Source of the DNA: Bacillota bacterium
GTDB taxonomy: Bacteria; Bacillota; Clostridia; Lachnospirales; Lachnospiraceae
Reading direction: 5' to 3'
Length of the DNA stretch: 64,000 nt
Assembly (NCBI GenBank): GCA_023436225.1
Contig: JAEZKA010000076.1
Span: 62,001 to 126,000, forward strand
In this document: positions 8,395 through 16,729 of the stretch, in pieces
Layout: every line of letters starts with the position of its first letter
Position numbering within the stretch: the first letter of the stretch is position 1
Notes under the pieces: model-generated
Told to the model about the DNA's origin: nothing
Seen by the model: the letters and a program-made list of their open reading frames with translations, nothing else
The model's database searches: none
Translations under genes and position numbers: made by a program

Positions 8395-10578
8395 TTAATC
8401 GCCTTTGAACTTTTTTCTTACAATCTCCTCAAGTCTGGTGAAACCCTTCAATCTTGCTATAAACATAAACCTGTTATCGCTTCGGTAAATGGGCATGCGC
8501 TTAAGTCTGAAATAATTCTCTGGTTCTATCCGGTTATTAATAGTTACCCCCTGATATATCAAAACTCCGGTTTCATAGAATTCTTTTAGTATTTTCTCAG
8601 TACTTTCGTCATAGATACCCTTTGGATATGCAAAATGAATTATTTTTGTTTCTAGCTTTTCTTCCAGGATTTTCTTTGATTCTTCCAGCTCATTTCTAAG
8701 CGTTGTAATATCTAAGGTTTTGACATCATAATGATTTAAGGTATGTGAGCCAAAATTTATGAATGGTTCTCCCTTTAACTCCTTAATTTGCTCCCAATTT
8801 AGTAATTTACTTTGAGTGGGATCTTGATCCCAAGTAAAAACTTTGTCTGTCTCGATATATCCCGGAACTAAATATAATATGACAGGATAATTGTATTTCA
8901 TCAAGATAGGATATGCTTTCTCATAAAAATCTTCATATCCGTCATCAAATGTGAGTACAATATATTTTTTATCAATGTTTTTGTCTTTTATCTTTTGATA
9001 CGCTTCATCCATTGATAATACGATATATCCCTTTTTCTTCAGATACTCCATCTGCCAACCAAATCTCTCCTCTTTCACTGCTATAGCTTGATCTATTCGG
9101 TTATTTACCCTATGATACATTAAAATAACTATTTCCTGATCATTCCTACTATTTGTGTATAATAGCATTCCGATAAGTGCTAACAGATTCCTTATCAGCA
9201 GATAAAATACTGCTTTTAAATCCTTACCTAACTTATGCAAATGTGCTTCAAGTAATTCCATTACTTCCTTCCAGCTTAGGCTATGATTAAGGGTAGGTTG
9301 ATAAGAATTCAAATAGGACATACTTAATCCATAAAAAAGCCATAGATGTCTCCAGTGGAGCGTATCAATCACCAAGCTATTGACTAGTAACGAAACCAGA
9401 ATTGCAATGTACACTGAATTTATCTTTAAATGACTTTCTATTTTACGCACTCGAAACAATTTAATTATTACAATAACAAATGCAAGCACAAGTAATGTAA
9501 AACCAAATATGCCATTTTCAAAAATTATTCTGGCATATAAGCTGTGAGCTGAATATTCTTCGCCCATTACTCGCAACATGACATGTTCATATTGACCCGG
9601 CCCATATCCGAAGACATGATCCAACGCTTTTGAAAAACCAAGATATTGAACTGCAAATCTGTCCGAATCATAGGCCCTGATACTTAACCGCTCAAGGAAA
9701 AAGCTCTTTGTAGCAATACTAAAAACTTTATACCATAATAACAATCCAATTGATATTATGGCGCCTAGATAAAGTGATAATTTTCGTAAATCAATCCGTT
9801 TAAGGTTCATTAACATCAGGATTAAAATTCCTGTAGCGAGTGAAACCCAAGCACCTCTGGAATAAGAGATTACAATCCCTATGATATTAATTACTATCAG
9901 AAGAGTGTTGGGTGTTATTACATAGCTTAAATATTTCACAAGCTTTATTTTTTCAAGTTTTTTATTTCCTTTCGGTAAAAAAATCCGGGATCGATGATCT
10001 CCGATCAGTAAAATAACTGCTGGAGTCAAAAAAGCTCCAAAAACATTAGGATCTTTGAATAAGGATTTGACTCTATAAGAATCAAATAAGAGATAATCGG
10101 TAAAGAAACCCAGATATCCTAAAATACCCAAGCAAGCTGCTAAAGTACTTGATATAATGTACACTCGTAGAATATTAATATAATTCTTTTGGTCTGTATT
10201 AAAAAAGATAAGTAAGCTATAAACCATTAAATATAAAGTGATGCCAAAAAAACGAAAACCGATATAATAATCATTAATATATGGGAGGGACATGGCTGTC
10301 ACCGCCATAAAGGATAATATAAGCCAGATTTCGAGTCTCATTTTACTGTACTTCTGATAGGAAAATTTCTTATCTTTGATGCTATATATTAATAATGAAA
10401 TAAAAATGTAGTCTGATGGAGAGGGTTCTATTAAAGCAATAAACAGTAAGAAAACATTTGCAAATAACAAATAATCAATATTAGTCTTAAGCTTATACAA
10501 AAGTATATTAATGAAAATAATTACTGATGCCATGATCAGTAGAACGGTAAATGTTGGTTGTTCAATGACATAATTCAT
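8395..10578 (-). CDS. O-antigen ligase/polymerase fused to NodB polysaccharide deacetylase
   Basis: Two functions in one 727-residue protein. Residues 1-430 form a polytopic membrane domain with the O-antigen ligase/Wzy pattern: FKDPNVFGAFLTP (174-186), ISYSRGAWVSLATG (237-250) and GYGPGQYE...AHSLYARIIFENGIFGF (324-360). Residues 455-475 are another hydrophobic helix. Residues 482-727 are a NodB deacetylase with intact metal and catalytic motifs: TFDDG (543-547), SHTLNH (611-616) and a YPKG segment. The reading frame is continuous. It would join or polymerise glycan chains and N-deacetylate them on the same, probably external, face. GAGGTGAG lies five bases before ATG 10578. It is the first gene of the exopolysaccharide cluster. 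The fusion is unusual; separate genes are the norm. Confidence 0.88.
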   Translation of the reverse strand: MNYVIEQPTFTVLLIMASVIIFINILLYKLKTNIDYLLFANVFLLFIALIEPSPSDYIFISLLIYSIKDKKFSYQKYSKMRLEIWLILSFMAVTAMSLPYINDYYIGFRFFGITLYLMVYSLLIFFNTDQKNYINILRVYIISSTLAACLGILGYLGFFTDYLLFDSYRVKSLFKDPNVFGAFLTPAVILLIGDHRSRIFLPKGNKKLEKIKLVKYLSYVITPNTLLIVINIIGIVISYSRGAWVSLATGILILMLMNLKRIDLRKLSLYLGAIISIGLLLWYKVFSIATKSFFLERLSIRAYDSDRFAVQYLGFSKALDHVFGYGPGQYEHVMLRVMGEEYSAHSLYARIIFENGIFGFTLLVLAFVIVIIKLFRVRKIESHLKINSVYIAILVSLLVNSLVIDTLHWRHLWLFYGLSMSYLNSYQPTLNHSLSWKEVMELLEAHLHKLGKDLKAVFYLLIRNLLALIGMLLYTNSRNDQEIVILMYHRVNNRIDQAIAVKEERFGWQMEYLKKKGYIVLSMDEAYQKIKDKNIDKKYIVLTFDDGYEDFYEKAYPILMKYNYPVILYLVPGYIETDKVFTWDQDPTQSKLLNWEQIKELKGEPFINFGSHTLNHYDVKTLDITTLRNELEESKKILEEKLETKIIHFAYPKGIYDESTEKILKEFYETGVLIYQGVTINNRIEPENYFRLKRMPIYRSDNRFMFIARLKGFTRLEEIVRKKFKGD

Positions 10579-10603
10579 TACTCACCTCAAATAATAACAT
10601 TCC

Positions 10604-10618
10604 TTCGATACGATCGAA
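10604..10618. promoter_or_regulatory. 15-bp palindrome upstream of the polysaccharide cluster
   Basis: TTCGAT-ACG-ATCGAA is a perfect 6-3-6 inverted repeat, 26 bases upstream of the ligase-deacetylase start. Size and position fit an operator for a dimeric regulator. The regulator is unknown. Confidence 0.35.
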
Positions 10619-10710
10619 CGCTTTAGATACTATTAAGATATGAAGGGTATGAGTAATTGTGGCTAGTACATACTTTATCTTACAATCTGTAAAAGCGAAT
10701 CTCGATAAAT

Positions 10711-10736
10711 GAAAAGAGGAGAGATTTTCTCTCCTC
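10711..10736 (-). terminator. Rho-independent terminator of the xylanase gene
   Basis: GAGGAGAGA (10716-10724) pairs perfectly with TCTCTCCTC (10728-10736) around a three-base loop. On the minus strand it is followed by TTTTC. It begins nine bases past the xylanase stop. Confidence 0.8.
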
Positions 10737-10744
10737 CCCATGAA

Positions 10745-12022
10745 CTAGTAACCTGCATTAGCACGATCCTGTTTTGCGCCATAATAAGAATATTTCGGTG
10801 CCAGATTTCCATCATACAACAAAGGACTACGATCTCTTCTCCAAGACAGGTTATCTGCAAAGCCCCAGAAGGTGATCCCGGACACCTTGGTGTTTCCTGC
10901 CGTATTTTCTTGGGTGATTTGGTTAATCAGTTCATAATAATACTTCCCCTGTGCCTTCAGAGTATCTTCTGTTGCACTTAAGATATTCTGCCAGGTACCA
11001 AGACTGACATCCAGCTCAGTTATCTGAATATCAAGCCCAAGAGCACTGAACGCCTTAAGTGTTCTCATATAGCTGTCTATCGAATCCTGGGTATATAGAT
11101 GTCCCTGACATCCGATTCCATCTATTAGAGATTTACCCTCTTCATCTACTAAGGATTGAGCCAATGTCACTATGTAGTTCGTCTTAAACTGCTCATTATA
11201 ATCATTATAATAAAGCTTTATACTTTCGGGAGCATATTGATCTGCATAATGGAACGCCTGCCAGATATAATCATCTCCAATAATCTGCTTCCACAGACAA
11301 TCACGATAGCTTCCATCCTCCATGATGGCTTCATTTACGATGTCATATGCATAGAAGATATCAAGATATCCAAGATCCTCCAGCTGTTTAAAGGTCTGCT
11401 TTATATAGCTTTCCATTCTTGCCAGCATTGTGTCACGGTCAACCAGTTTGTTGCTCTTATCAAAGCCCTCATAGAAAATCCAGTCCGGTGTCTGACTATA
11501 CCATACCAGTACATGCCCACGTACTGCCATGCCATTGCTCTTGGCCCAGTCCAATAAAGCAGTTGTATTTTTATTAAACTCAACCGTAAGCTCTCCTGTC
11601 TCAACGCTTTTATTCTTATTCAGAATATAATCAGGCTTCAGGTAATTCTCCAGAGTAATCTGATTAAAATTCTTTGTAATGATATCTGTAAATTTTTCAT
11701 TTGCTATCATTGCATCCGATAAACAGGTTCCTGCCTTCATTCCAAACTTAGCATATACCTCCTTTATTCCACTTTCATTTTCTTCAGGCACTTCGGTCAC
11801 TGCTGGTACCTCGGTCACTGAAGGTGCTTCGGTTACAGAAGGCTTTATCATCTCTGCCTTCGATGTATTTTGGTTTGATTCACCCTCTGCTATCTTAATC
11901 TTTTCACTGGAAGTCTCCTTATAACCGGATTGAATATCTTCTGTTTTAGAGCAACCGGCAATAACCACCAACATCCAAACCATCATAAAAATCGCTACAC
12001 TTTTCCATAATTTCTGCCCCAT
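10745..12022 (-). CDS. Endo-1,4-beta-xylanase, GH10, lipoprotein
   Basis: Cuts the beta-1,4-xylose backbone of xylan outside the cell. A lipoprotein signal ends in VIAGC with Cys24. A low-complexity linker (about 25-88) contains repeats of the type PSVTE/PAVTE. The GH10 barrel spans about 90-420, with NYLKPD, RGHVLVWYSQTPDW, the acid/base Glu231 in DIVNEA and the nucleophile Glu336 in QITELDVS. ITFWGFADNLSW closes the fold. All catalytic residues are present. AGGAGGA lies 13 bases before ATG 12022. The gene is divergent from the GH43 gene and has its own terminator. Despite standing beside the polysaccharide cluster, it belongs functionally with the GH43 enzyme. Confidence 0.96.
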   Translation of the reverse strand: MGQKLWKSVAIFMMVWMLVVIAGCSKTEDIQSGYKETSSEKIKIAEGESNQNTSKAEMIKPSVTEAPSVTEVPAVTEVPEENESGIKEVYAKFGMKAGTCLSDAMIANEKFTDIITKNFNQITLENYLKPDYILNKNKSVETGELTVEFNKNTTALLDWAKSNGMAVRGHVLVWYSQTPDWIFYEGFDKSNKLVDRDTMLARMESYIKQTFKQLEDLGYLDIFYAYDIVNEAIMEDGSYRDCLWKQIIGDDYIWQAFHYADQYAPESIKLYYNDYNEQFKTNYIVTLAQSLVDEEGKSLIDGIGCQGHLYTQDSIDSYMRTLKAFSALGLDIQITELDVSLGTWQNILSATEDTLKAQGKYYYELINQITQENTAGNTKVSGITFWGFADNLSWRRDRSPLLYDGNLAPKYSYYGAKQDRANAGY

Positions 12023-12322
12023 ACGAATTTATTATTCCTCCTTTTATACAAGATGAATGGTTTTACTTATAATGAATTTCATCGCTTAAGCAAGTCGAAA
12101 TTGCTTTGTATATCGTATCAACAAAATATATCATTCCATTCATGTTATGTCTAATCATATATTGTGGTCTTTTTATCACGTTTCCATCTTTTCACTGTCT
12201 AGACTCCGAATTTCATAAAATTGACTTTAATTCAGAACAACATGTCAACTTTTGCGAAGAAATTGGATTGCAATCTTGTTATAATATCTTTTATTAATTA
12301 ATAAGATGATGGAGATAAGAAC
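12023..12322. promoter_or_regulatory. Divergent promoter region between xylanase and GH43 genes
   Basis: No convincing gene is present in these 300 bases. Facing the GH43 gene there is an extended -10 element, TG-T-TATAAT, with TATAAT at 12280-12285, 37 bases before its start; no good -35 box is visible, which would suit activator dependence. The region separates two xylan enzymes read in opposite directions and is a logical site for shared control. Confidence 0.4.
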
Positions 12323-13318
12323 ATGGAAATTATTACAAACCCTAACCAACCCTTAGTGACTCATATTTTTACTGCAGATCCATCTGCACATGTTTTTGAA
12401 GGTAAAATTTACATTTACCCTTCTCATGATTTAGATCATGATGGTCCCGATAATGATAATGGAGACCAATATAGGATGGAGGATTATCACGTCCTTTCTT
12501 TGGATGATATTGGCTCCCCCTGTGTTGATCACGGCGAAGCCCTTCATATGAAGGATGTTCCCTGGGTAAGTCATCAGATGTGGGCACCTGACGCAATCTA
12601 TAAGAATGACACTTATTATCTCTTCTTCCCGGCAAGAGATAAAGATGGTATCTTCCGAATCGGTGTTGCAACCAGCAAGAATCCGGCCGGTCCCTTCACA
12701 CCGGAGCCTGATTATATTTCTGGAAGCTTCAGTATTGATCCCGCTGTATTTCTCGATGATGACGGTAAAGCGTATCTATATTATGGCGGACTCTGGGGTG
12801 GCCAGTTAGAAAAATGGGCAACCGGTACCTTTATACCGAATGCAGAGGGTCCCGCTGATACTGATCCTGCCTTAGGACCGATGGTAGCAGAGTTAAGCGA
12901 TGATCTTCTTACCTTTAAGGGTGAACCAAAGATGATAACAATCCTTGATGAACATGGCAATCCTTTGACTGCCGGGGATGAGGACAGAAGATATTTTGAA
13001 GGTCCTTGGATGCATAAGTATAACGGATATTATTATCTATCCTATTCTACTGGAAGCACTCATTATCTTGTTTATGCCATCAGTAAGAATCCGGAAGGAC
13101 CCTTCACTTATCAAGGAAGAATTCTGGAACCGGTAATTGGATGGACAACGCATCATTCTATTATTCAATTTAAGGATAAGTGGTATCTCTTCTATCATGA
13201 CAGCTCCTTATCGGGAGGAGTTAACCATAAGCGCTGTGTTAAATATACAGAGCTTAAGTATAATGAAGACGGAACTATCGTGACTATTAAACCCTATGAG
13301 AATGATACGAATGCTTAA
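12323..13318 (+). CDS. GH43 glycoside hydrolase (beta-xylosidase/arabinofuranosidase type), cytoplasmic
   Basis: Five-bladed propeller enzyme of 331 residues without a signal peptide, so it should act inside the cell on imported xylo- or arabino-oligosaccharides. The three GH43 acidic residues are visible: Asp19 in TADPSAHVF (base), Asp139 in SIDPAVF (pKa modulator) and Glu226 in FEGPWM (acid). YYLFFPA, YYLSYSTGSTHYLVYA and WYLFYHD are propeller strands. No C-terminal beta-sandwich is attached. It faces away from the GH10 xylanase, and a strong hairpin follows. Exact substrate cannot be decided from sequence. Confidence 0.92.
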   Translation: MEIITNPNQPLVTHIFTADPSAHVFEGKIYIYPSHDLDHDGPDNDNGDQYRMEDYHVLSLDDIGSPCVDHGEALHMKDVPWVSHQMWAPDAIYKNDTYYLFFPARDKDGIFRIGVATSKNPAGPFTPEPDYISGSFSIDPAVFLDDDGKAYLYYGGLWGGQLEKWATGTFIPNAEGPADTDPALGPMVAELSDDLLTFKGEPKMITILDEHGNPLTAGDEDRRYFEGPWMHKYNGYYYLSYSTGSTHYLVYAISKNPEGPFTYQGRILEPVIGWTTHHSIIQFKDKWYLFYHDSSLSGGVNHKRCVKYTELKYNEDGTIVTIKPYENDTNA

Positions 13319-13329
13319 TAGATGTATGT

Positions 13330-13376
13330 AAGAAGACGGATAGGCTCCTGACACTTCGGAGCCTATCCGCCTTCTT
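13330..13376 (+). terminator. Terminator hairpin after the GH43 gene
   Basis: CGGATAGGCTCC (13337-13348) pairs perfectly with GGAGCCTATCCG (13358-13369). After one mismatch AAGAAG (13330-13335) pairs with CTTCTT (13371-13376). The stem begins 11 bases past the stop. The 3' T-run is weak. Confidence 0.7.
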
Positions 13377-13531
13377 ATTCAAATATCTTAGCCAATTACG
13401 CCTTCAACAGGACATTAAAAAGCTTATGGCTACCACGAAATCCGTCTGTGAGATAGCACAACAATGCGCCTTTGATCAAAGCTACTTTGATGTAACACTG
13501 ACCGAATATAGGAAAAGTGCTTTAAAAGCTG
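13375..13531 (+). pseudogene. Remnant of an AraC-family regulator (C-terminal HTH fragment)
   Basis: Reading plus strand from about 13375 gives YLSQLRLQQDIKKLM, then SVCEIAQQCAFDQSYFD and LTEYRKSALKAV. This is the second HTH of AraC proteins (RLxxA..LL, IAxxxGFxxxSYF, F..Y.G..P). There is no start codon, no N-terminal domain and no helix-1 region, and the conserved glycine is replaced. The piece runs straight out of the terminator hairpin, so it is probably a decayed leftover of a regulator once linked to the xylan genes. Confidence 0.6.
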
Positions 13532-13650
13532 TTTCCCCATTCTTCATCTTCATTATAATCATCTTCCTCTTCATCGTCATGATCATTATCCAAATCTGAT
13601 AATTCAATCCTATCACGTTCTAAATCTAATATTTCCATTATAGAGTACAT
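13522..13650 (-). CDS. Small, extremely acidic hypothetical protein (42 aa)
   Basis: ATG at 13650 is preceded by AAGGAG eleven bases upstream and leads into 42 codons ending with TAA at 13522. The N-terminal half (MYSIMEILDLERDRIELSDL) could form a short helix. The C-terminal half is almost only Asp, Glu and Asn, ending EEWGNSF. I do not recognise a family. It overlaps the AraC remnant on the opposite strand by a few bases. The ribosome site and coherent length favour a real gene, but low complexity makes chance possible. The 248 bases from here to the next gene hold AT-rich sequence with no clear promoter boxes. Confidence 0.35.
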   Translation of the reverse strand: MYSIMEILDLERDRIELSDLDNDHDDEEEDDYNEDEEWGNSF

Positions 13651-13898
13651 TATTTAATTCACTCCTTGTCACATGCCTTATTCAGTCTGTTATACCGACA
13701 TCGCTAATTAGTTATCATTACATAATTATTTTACCTCTATAATGTATATTCTATTATCATTTTATTGTTAAAATTATGTTAACAACTTTCAAAGCTATCT
13801 GCTGATATAAATAAAAGGTACCACTTTAGGAAATATTGTGATATACTTTATAACTGGTTTTACTTATTACAAATCGAAACCAGATTGGAGAATATAGA

Positions 13899-14645
13899 AT
13901 GTCTTTTACCACTTTAATGTATCACGAAATACGGGAACTAAGTATGCTTCATCCAGATCAGTCCTCTCCCATCAAGGTACGGCAGAATTATGAGGATAAT
14001 CTTCCCTCTCCCCTCTTTGTATCATTAGAGAATTTCCGTGAGCAGATGGAATATCTATACGAAAACGGGTACCAAACCTTAACTCTTGCGCAAGTTATTA
14101 ATTTCTATCACAGTGGGACCGAATTACCGGAGAAGTCAGTATTATTGACCTTTGATGATTGTTACCAATCCATCAACCGTTATGTATATCCTCTTTTGAA
14201 GAAATATCAATTTAGTGCTACTGCCTTTGTTGTTACCGGTTGGTTAAATACAATCCGTGAGCCTTTTGATCCGGAACGGTCCGCGTGCCTTACGGAGGAA
14301 GAGCTTGCATCTATGGCTGATGTTTTTGAATATGCAAATCACACTGACCTATTTCATACTAGAACAGGAATGACAACCAGCATCATGATGGAGGTCAGCG
14401 ACCAGGAGCTATCAGAGGATTTGGATCGATGTAACACAAATCCCCTCATAAGTGCAAGGACTGTCTTTGCTTATCCCTTTGGCCTATATACTGACCGAAA
14501 TGTGGAATTACTTAAAAGCAAGGGCTTCCAGCTGGCCTTTACCAGTGAAAATGGCAAGAATGATATCAATACCGATCCATTGCTTCTAAAGCGTAATGTT
14601 ATCCCTTATTTTATGGCCTTGGAAGATTTTAAGAATCTACTTTAA
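13899..14645 (+). CDS. Polysaccharide deacetylase-family protein (NodB fold)
   Basis: A 248-residue carbohydrate esterase 4-like protein with no signal peptide. Motif 1 is TFDD near residue 86. The metal motif appears as NHTDLFH around 148-154, and motif 3 as YPFG near 192. The N-terminal TTLMYHEI is the usual first strand. It would hydrolyse N- or O-acetyl groups, but substrate and location are unclear because it looks cytoplasmic. GGAG is eight bases before ATG 13899. Only 41 bases separate it from the downstream binding lipoprotein, so the two are likely co-transcribed, an odd pairing for an NMT1-type transporter. Confidence 0.85.
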   Translation: MSFTTLMYHEIRELSMLHPDQSSPIKVRQNYEDNLPSPLFVSLENFREQMEYLYENGYQTLTLAQVINFYHSGTELPEKSVLLTFDDCYQSINRYVYPLLKKYQFSATAFVVTGWLNTIREPFDPERSACLTEEELASMADVFEYANHTDLFHTRTGMTTSIMMEVSDQELSEDLDRCNTNPLISARTVFAYPFGLYTDRNVELLKSKGFQLAFTSENGKNDINTDPLLLKRNVIPYFMALEDFKNLL

Positions 14646-14686
14646 AAGGAAGAAATATTGACTACAAAAAAGGAGACATAAATCAA

Positions 14687-15703
14687 ATGAAGAAAGTACT
14701 CAGAATTGCTCTATTTCTAATAGCTGCCCTTACATTAACCGCATGTACAAAAGAAACAAAGGATATTACAGCACCAACCCAAGCACCAACTCAGGCTCCT
14801 TCCCAAGCTCCTGAAGCTGCTCCAACTACAGAAGCTGTTAATGAAATGGTTCCCTCCGGTCACGAGCTCACTATCGGCATATTACCGGCCGAGTCTGCCA
14901 TTCCCATTATTCTCGCAAAAGAAAAGGGCTTCTTTGAGGAAGCGAAAGTGAATGTAACCATACAAGCCTTTTCCTCACCAAATGATCGTAATGTAGCTGT
15001 TCAGGCTAAGGAACTGGATGCGGTAATCGGTGATGTCATGACCTGTGCAGCCTTTGTGGATAAAGGAATTGCCATGAAGATCACCTCAGATATCAGCGAG
15101 GATTTCAAGATATTATCCTCCCCCAACTCCGGTATCCTTAAGATGGAGGAACTCAGTGGAAATAAAATTTCGCTGGTACCCAATTTCATTCTTGAATATA
15201 TCATGGATGAATTTGCAGCTGATTTAGGATTCAGCTATGAAATAGTGGAAATTCCTTCTTTCTCAGGAAGAGCAGAAGCTTTGATGTCTAATCAGATTGA
15301 TGGTGTGTTATTTACAGAGCCTCAGGCCGGTATGTTAGTGGAGCAAGGTGCTCATCTGCTTGGAAGCTCAAAGGAAGCCGGAATCAAAGGCGGTACTCTT
15401 CAGTTTACTGAGGAGATGATAACGAATTATGCCGGCGACATCAAAGCCTTCTACCAGGCTTATAATAAAGCAGTTGATTACATGAACAGTACTGAAGTAG
15501 CAGAATATAGCAGCATATTAACAAATTATCAATTTCCTGATGCAATCGGTAATTACCTTACAGGCATGATCGGAGATTTCCAGTATGCGGGAACAATTGA
15601 TCAGGACCAGTTTGATAAAATCATCGCCTGGACGAAGGATAAGGGGATGATAAGCAGAATTTACACCTATGAAGAGCTGACAGACTTCAGTCTCATGGAA
15701 TAA
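14687..15703 (+). CDS. ABC transporter substrate-binding lipoprotein (NMT1/SsuA/ThiY-like)
   Basis: Signal peptide with lipobox ending in TAC, Cys20. A Pro/Gln/Ala/Thr-rich linker with three near-copies of APTQ/APSQ spans about 29-48. The periplasmic-binding type 2 fold follows: LTIGILPAESAIPIILAKEKGFFEE, LDAVIGDVMT, and VLFTEPQAGMLVEQGAHLL. The closest families bind sulfonates, nitrate or thiamine precursors; the ligand here is not known. It is followed by a strong hairpin. The likely permease and ATPase are encoded convergently just beyond, which is an unusual split. Confidence 0.88.
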   Translation: MKKVLRIALFLIAALTLTACTKETKDITAPTQAPTQAPSQAPEAAPTTEAVNEMVPSGHELTIGILPAESAIPIILAKEKGFFEEAKVNVTIQAFSSPNDRNVAVQAKELDAVIGDVMTCAAFVDKGIAMKITSDISEDFKILSSPNSGILKMEELSGNKISLVPNFILEYIMDEFAADLGFSYEIVEIPSFSGRAEALMSNQIDGVLFTEPQAGMLVEQGAHLLGSSKEAGIKGGTLQFTEEMITNYAGDIKAFYQAYNKAVDYMNSTEVAEYSSILTNYQFPDAIGNYLTGMIGDFQYAGTIDQDQFDKIIAWTKDKGMISRIYTYEELTDFSLME

Positions 15704-15763
15704 AGGAAAAAGAACAATAAATAAGAGTTCAAGGCTATCGCATAATGAATAAGCCTATAAAGA

Positions 15764-15820
15764 AAGCTGGATCAGCTCCCTTCACACAATGCTTGAGGGG
15801 GGTACTGATCCAGCTTTTTT
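15764..15820. terminator. Bidirectional terminator between binding protein and permease genes
   Basis: AAGCTGGATCAG (15764-15775) pairs perfectly with CTGATCCAGCTT (15805-15816), followed by a T-run on the plus strand. An inner CTCCC/GGGGG pairing may extend the structure. It lies between two genes converging on it. Confidence 0.85.
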
Positions 15821-15894
15821 ATTTTGCTGATACGCCATATGTCAACCTCTCTTAATACTGATTGATTTAAGCGATTTGTTCGACTTTTGTAACC

Positions 15895-16638
15895 TTATTT
15901 TGTCCATGGTACACAGATTACTTCTAGTCTGTCCAAGATTAAAAACATAATTATACCAAGGAAACCCAAGGATAAAATACCGCCGAACATCTCCACATAA
16001 TTCATCTTTGTCCAGGCGCTCAGAATATAATATCCAATACCATAGACCGTAGCATAATTCTCTGCAAAGAACAGTGACGCCAATGATATTCCGATACTAA
16101 TTCGTAACCCTGAAAAAATCTGAGGAAGAACTGCAGGCAGAATCAGATATCGATACCGCTGTCCGGTTGTGACACAAAAGCTGTCCATTACCTTGAAAAA
16201 TAAAGGCGATATCTGCTCCACTCCATCCCGAATAGACAACACAATCTGAAAGATAATGATCCAAATAATCAATATAATCTTCGAGGTATTTCCCAGTCCA
16301 TATAACAGCATGAAGACCGGAAGAAAAGCCACCTTGGGAATCGGATAAATGAAATACAACAGCGGTGATAATAATCTGTTACATGTTTTATTTACTCCTA
16401 TTAGCACTCCGACAGGAACCCCTATGATCAGAGAAATACTGATTGCAGTCAATACCCTCAAAAAACTGGCCATACAATGATAAAACAGCTTTTTCCAAAC
16501 AGTAAGCATGTATTGTATGGTTTCCAAGGGTGCCGGAATTGTATGCGTATTTAAAAGTAGATATAGAAGCTCCCAGAGGAGTAGGAAGCTGATAAAGCCG
16601 GTTAACAGACGAAACAGGATATTTTTTATTTTTTTCAT
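15895..16638 (-). CDS. ABC transporter permease (SsuC/TauC/ThiX type)
   Basis: A 247-residue inner-membrane permease with about six helices. The cytoplasmic loop that contacts the ATPase is the EAA-like stretch DSFCVTTGQRYRYLILPAVLPQIFSGLRISIG, near residues 160-190. ATG at 16638 follows a GGGGAG element at long spacing and the leader TTAGT. It lies 91 bases downstream of the matching ATPase gene. With the convergent NMT1-type lipoprotein it probably forms one importer. Confidence 0.9.
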   Translation of the reverse strand: MKKIKNILFRLLTGFISFLLLWELLYLLLNTHTIPAPLETIQYMLTVWKKLFYHCMASFLRVLTAISISLIIGVPVGVLIGVNKTCNRLLSPLLYFIYPIPKVAFLPVFMLLYGLGNTSKIILIIWIIIFQIVLSIRDGVEQISPLFFKVMDSFCVTTGQRYRYLILPAVLPQIFSGLRISIGISLASLFFAENYATVYGIGYYILSAWTKMNYVEMFGGILSLGFLGIIMFLILDRLEVICVPWTK

Positions 16639-16729
16639 ACTAACATTACAAGCTCCCCTTTGAATTAGTTTGTGCTATGTGTGCAACGCATGCTTGCACC
16701 CCATAGGGATTCCGGATTAAGGTATCGTC

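Noticed and set aside
12106..12297. Plus-strand 63-codon hydrophobic frame between the xylanase and GH43 genes
   Set aside because: No ribosome site and no recognisable sequence. It occupies the divergent promoter region.
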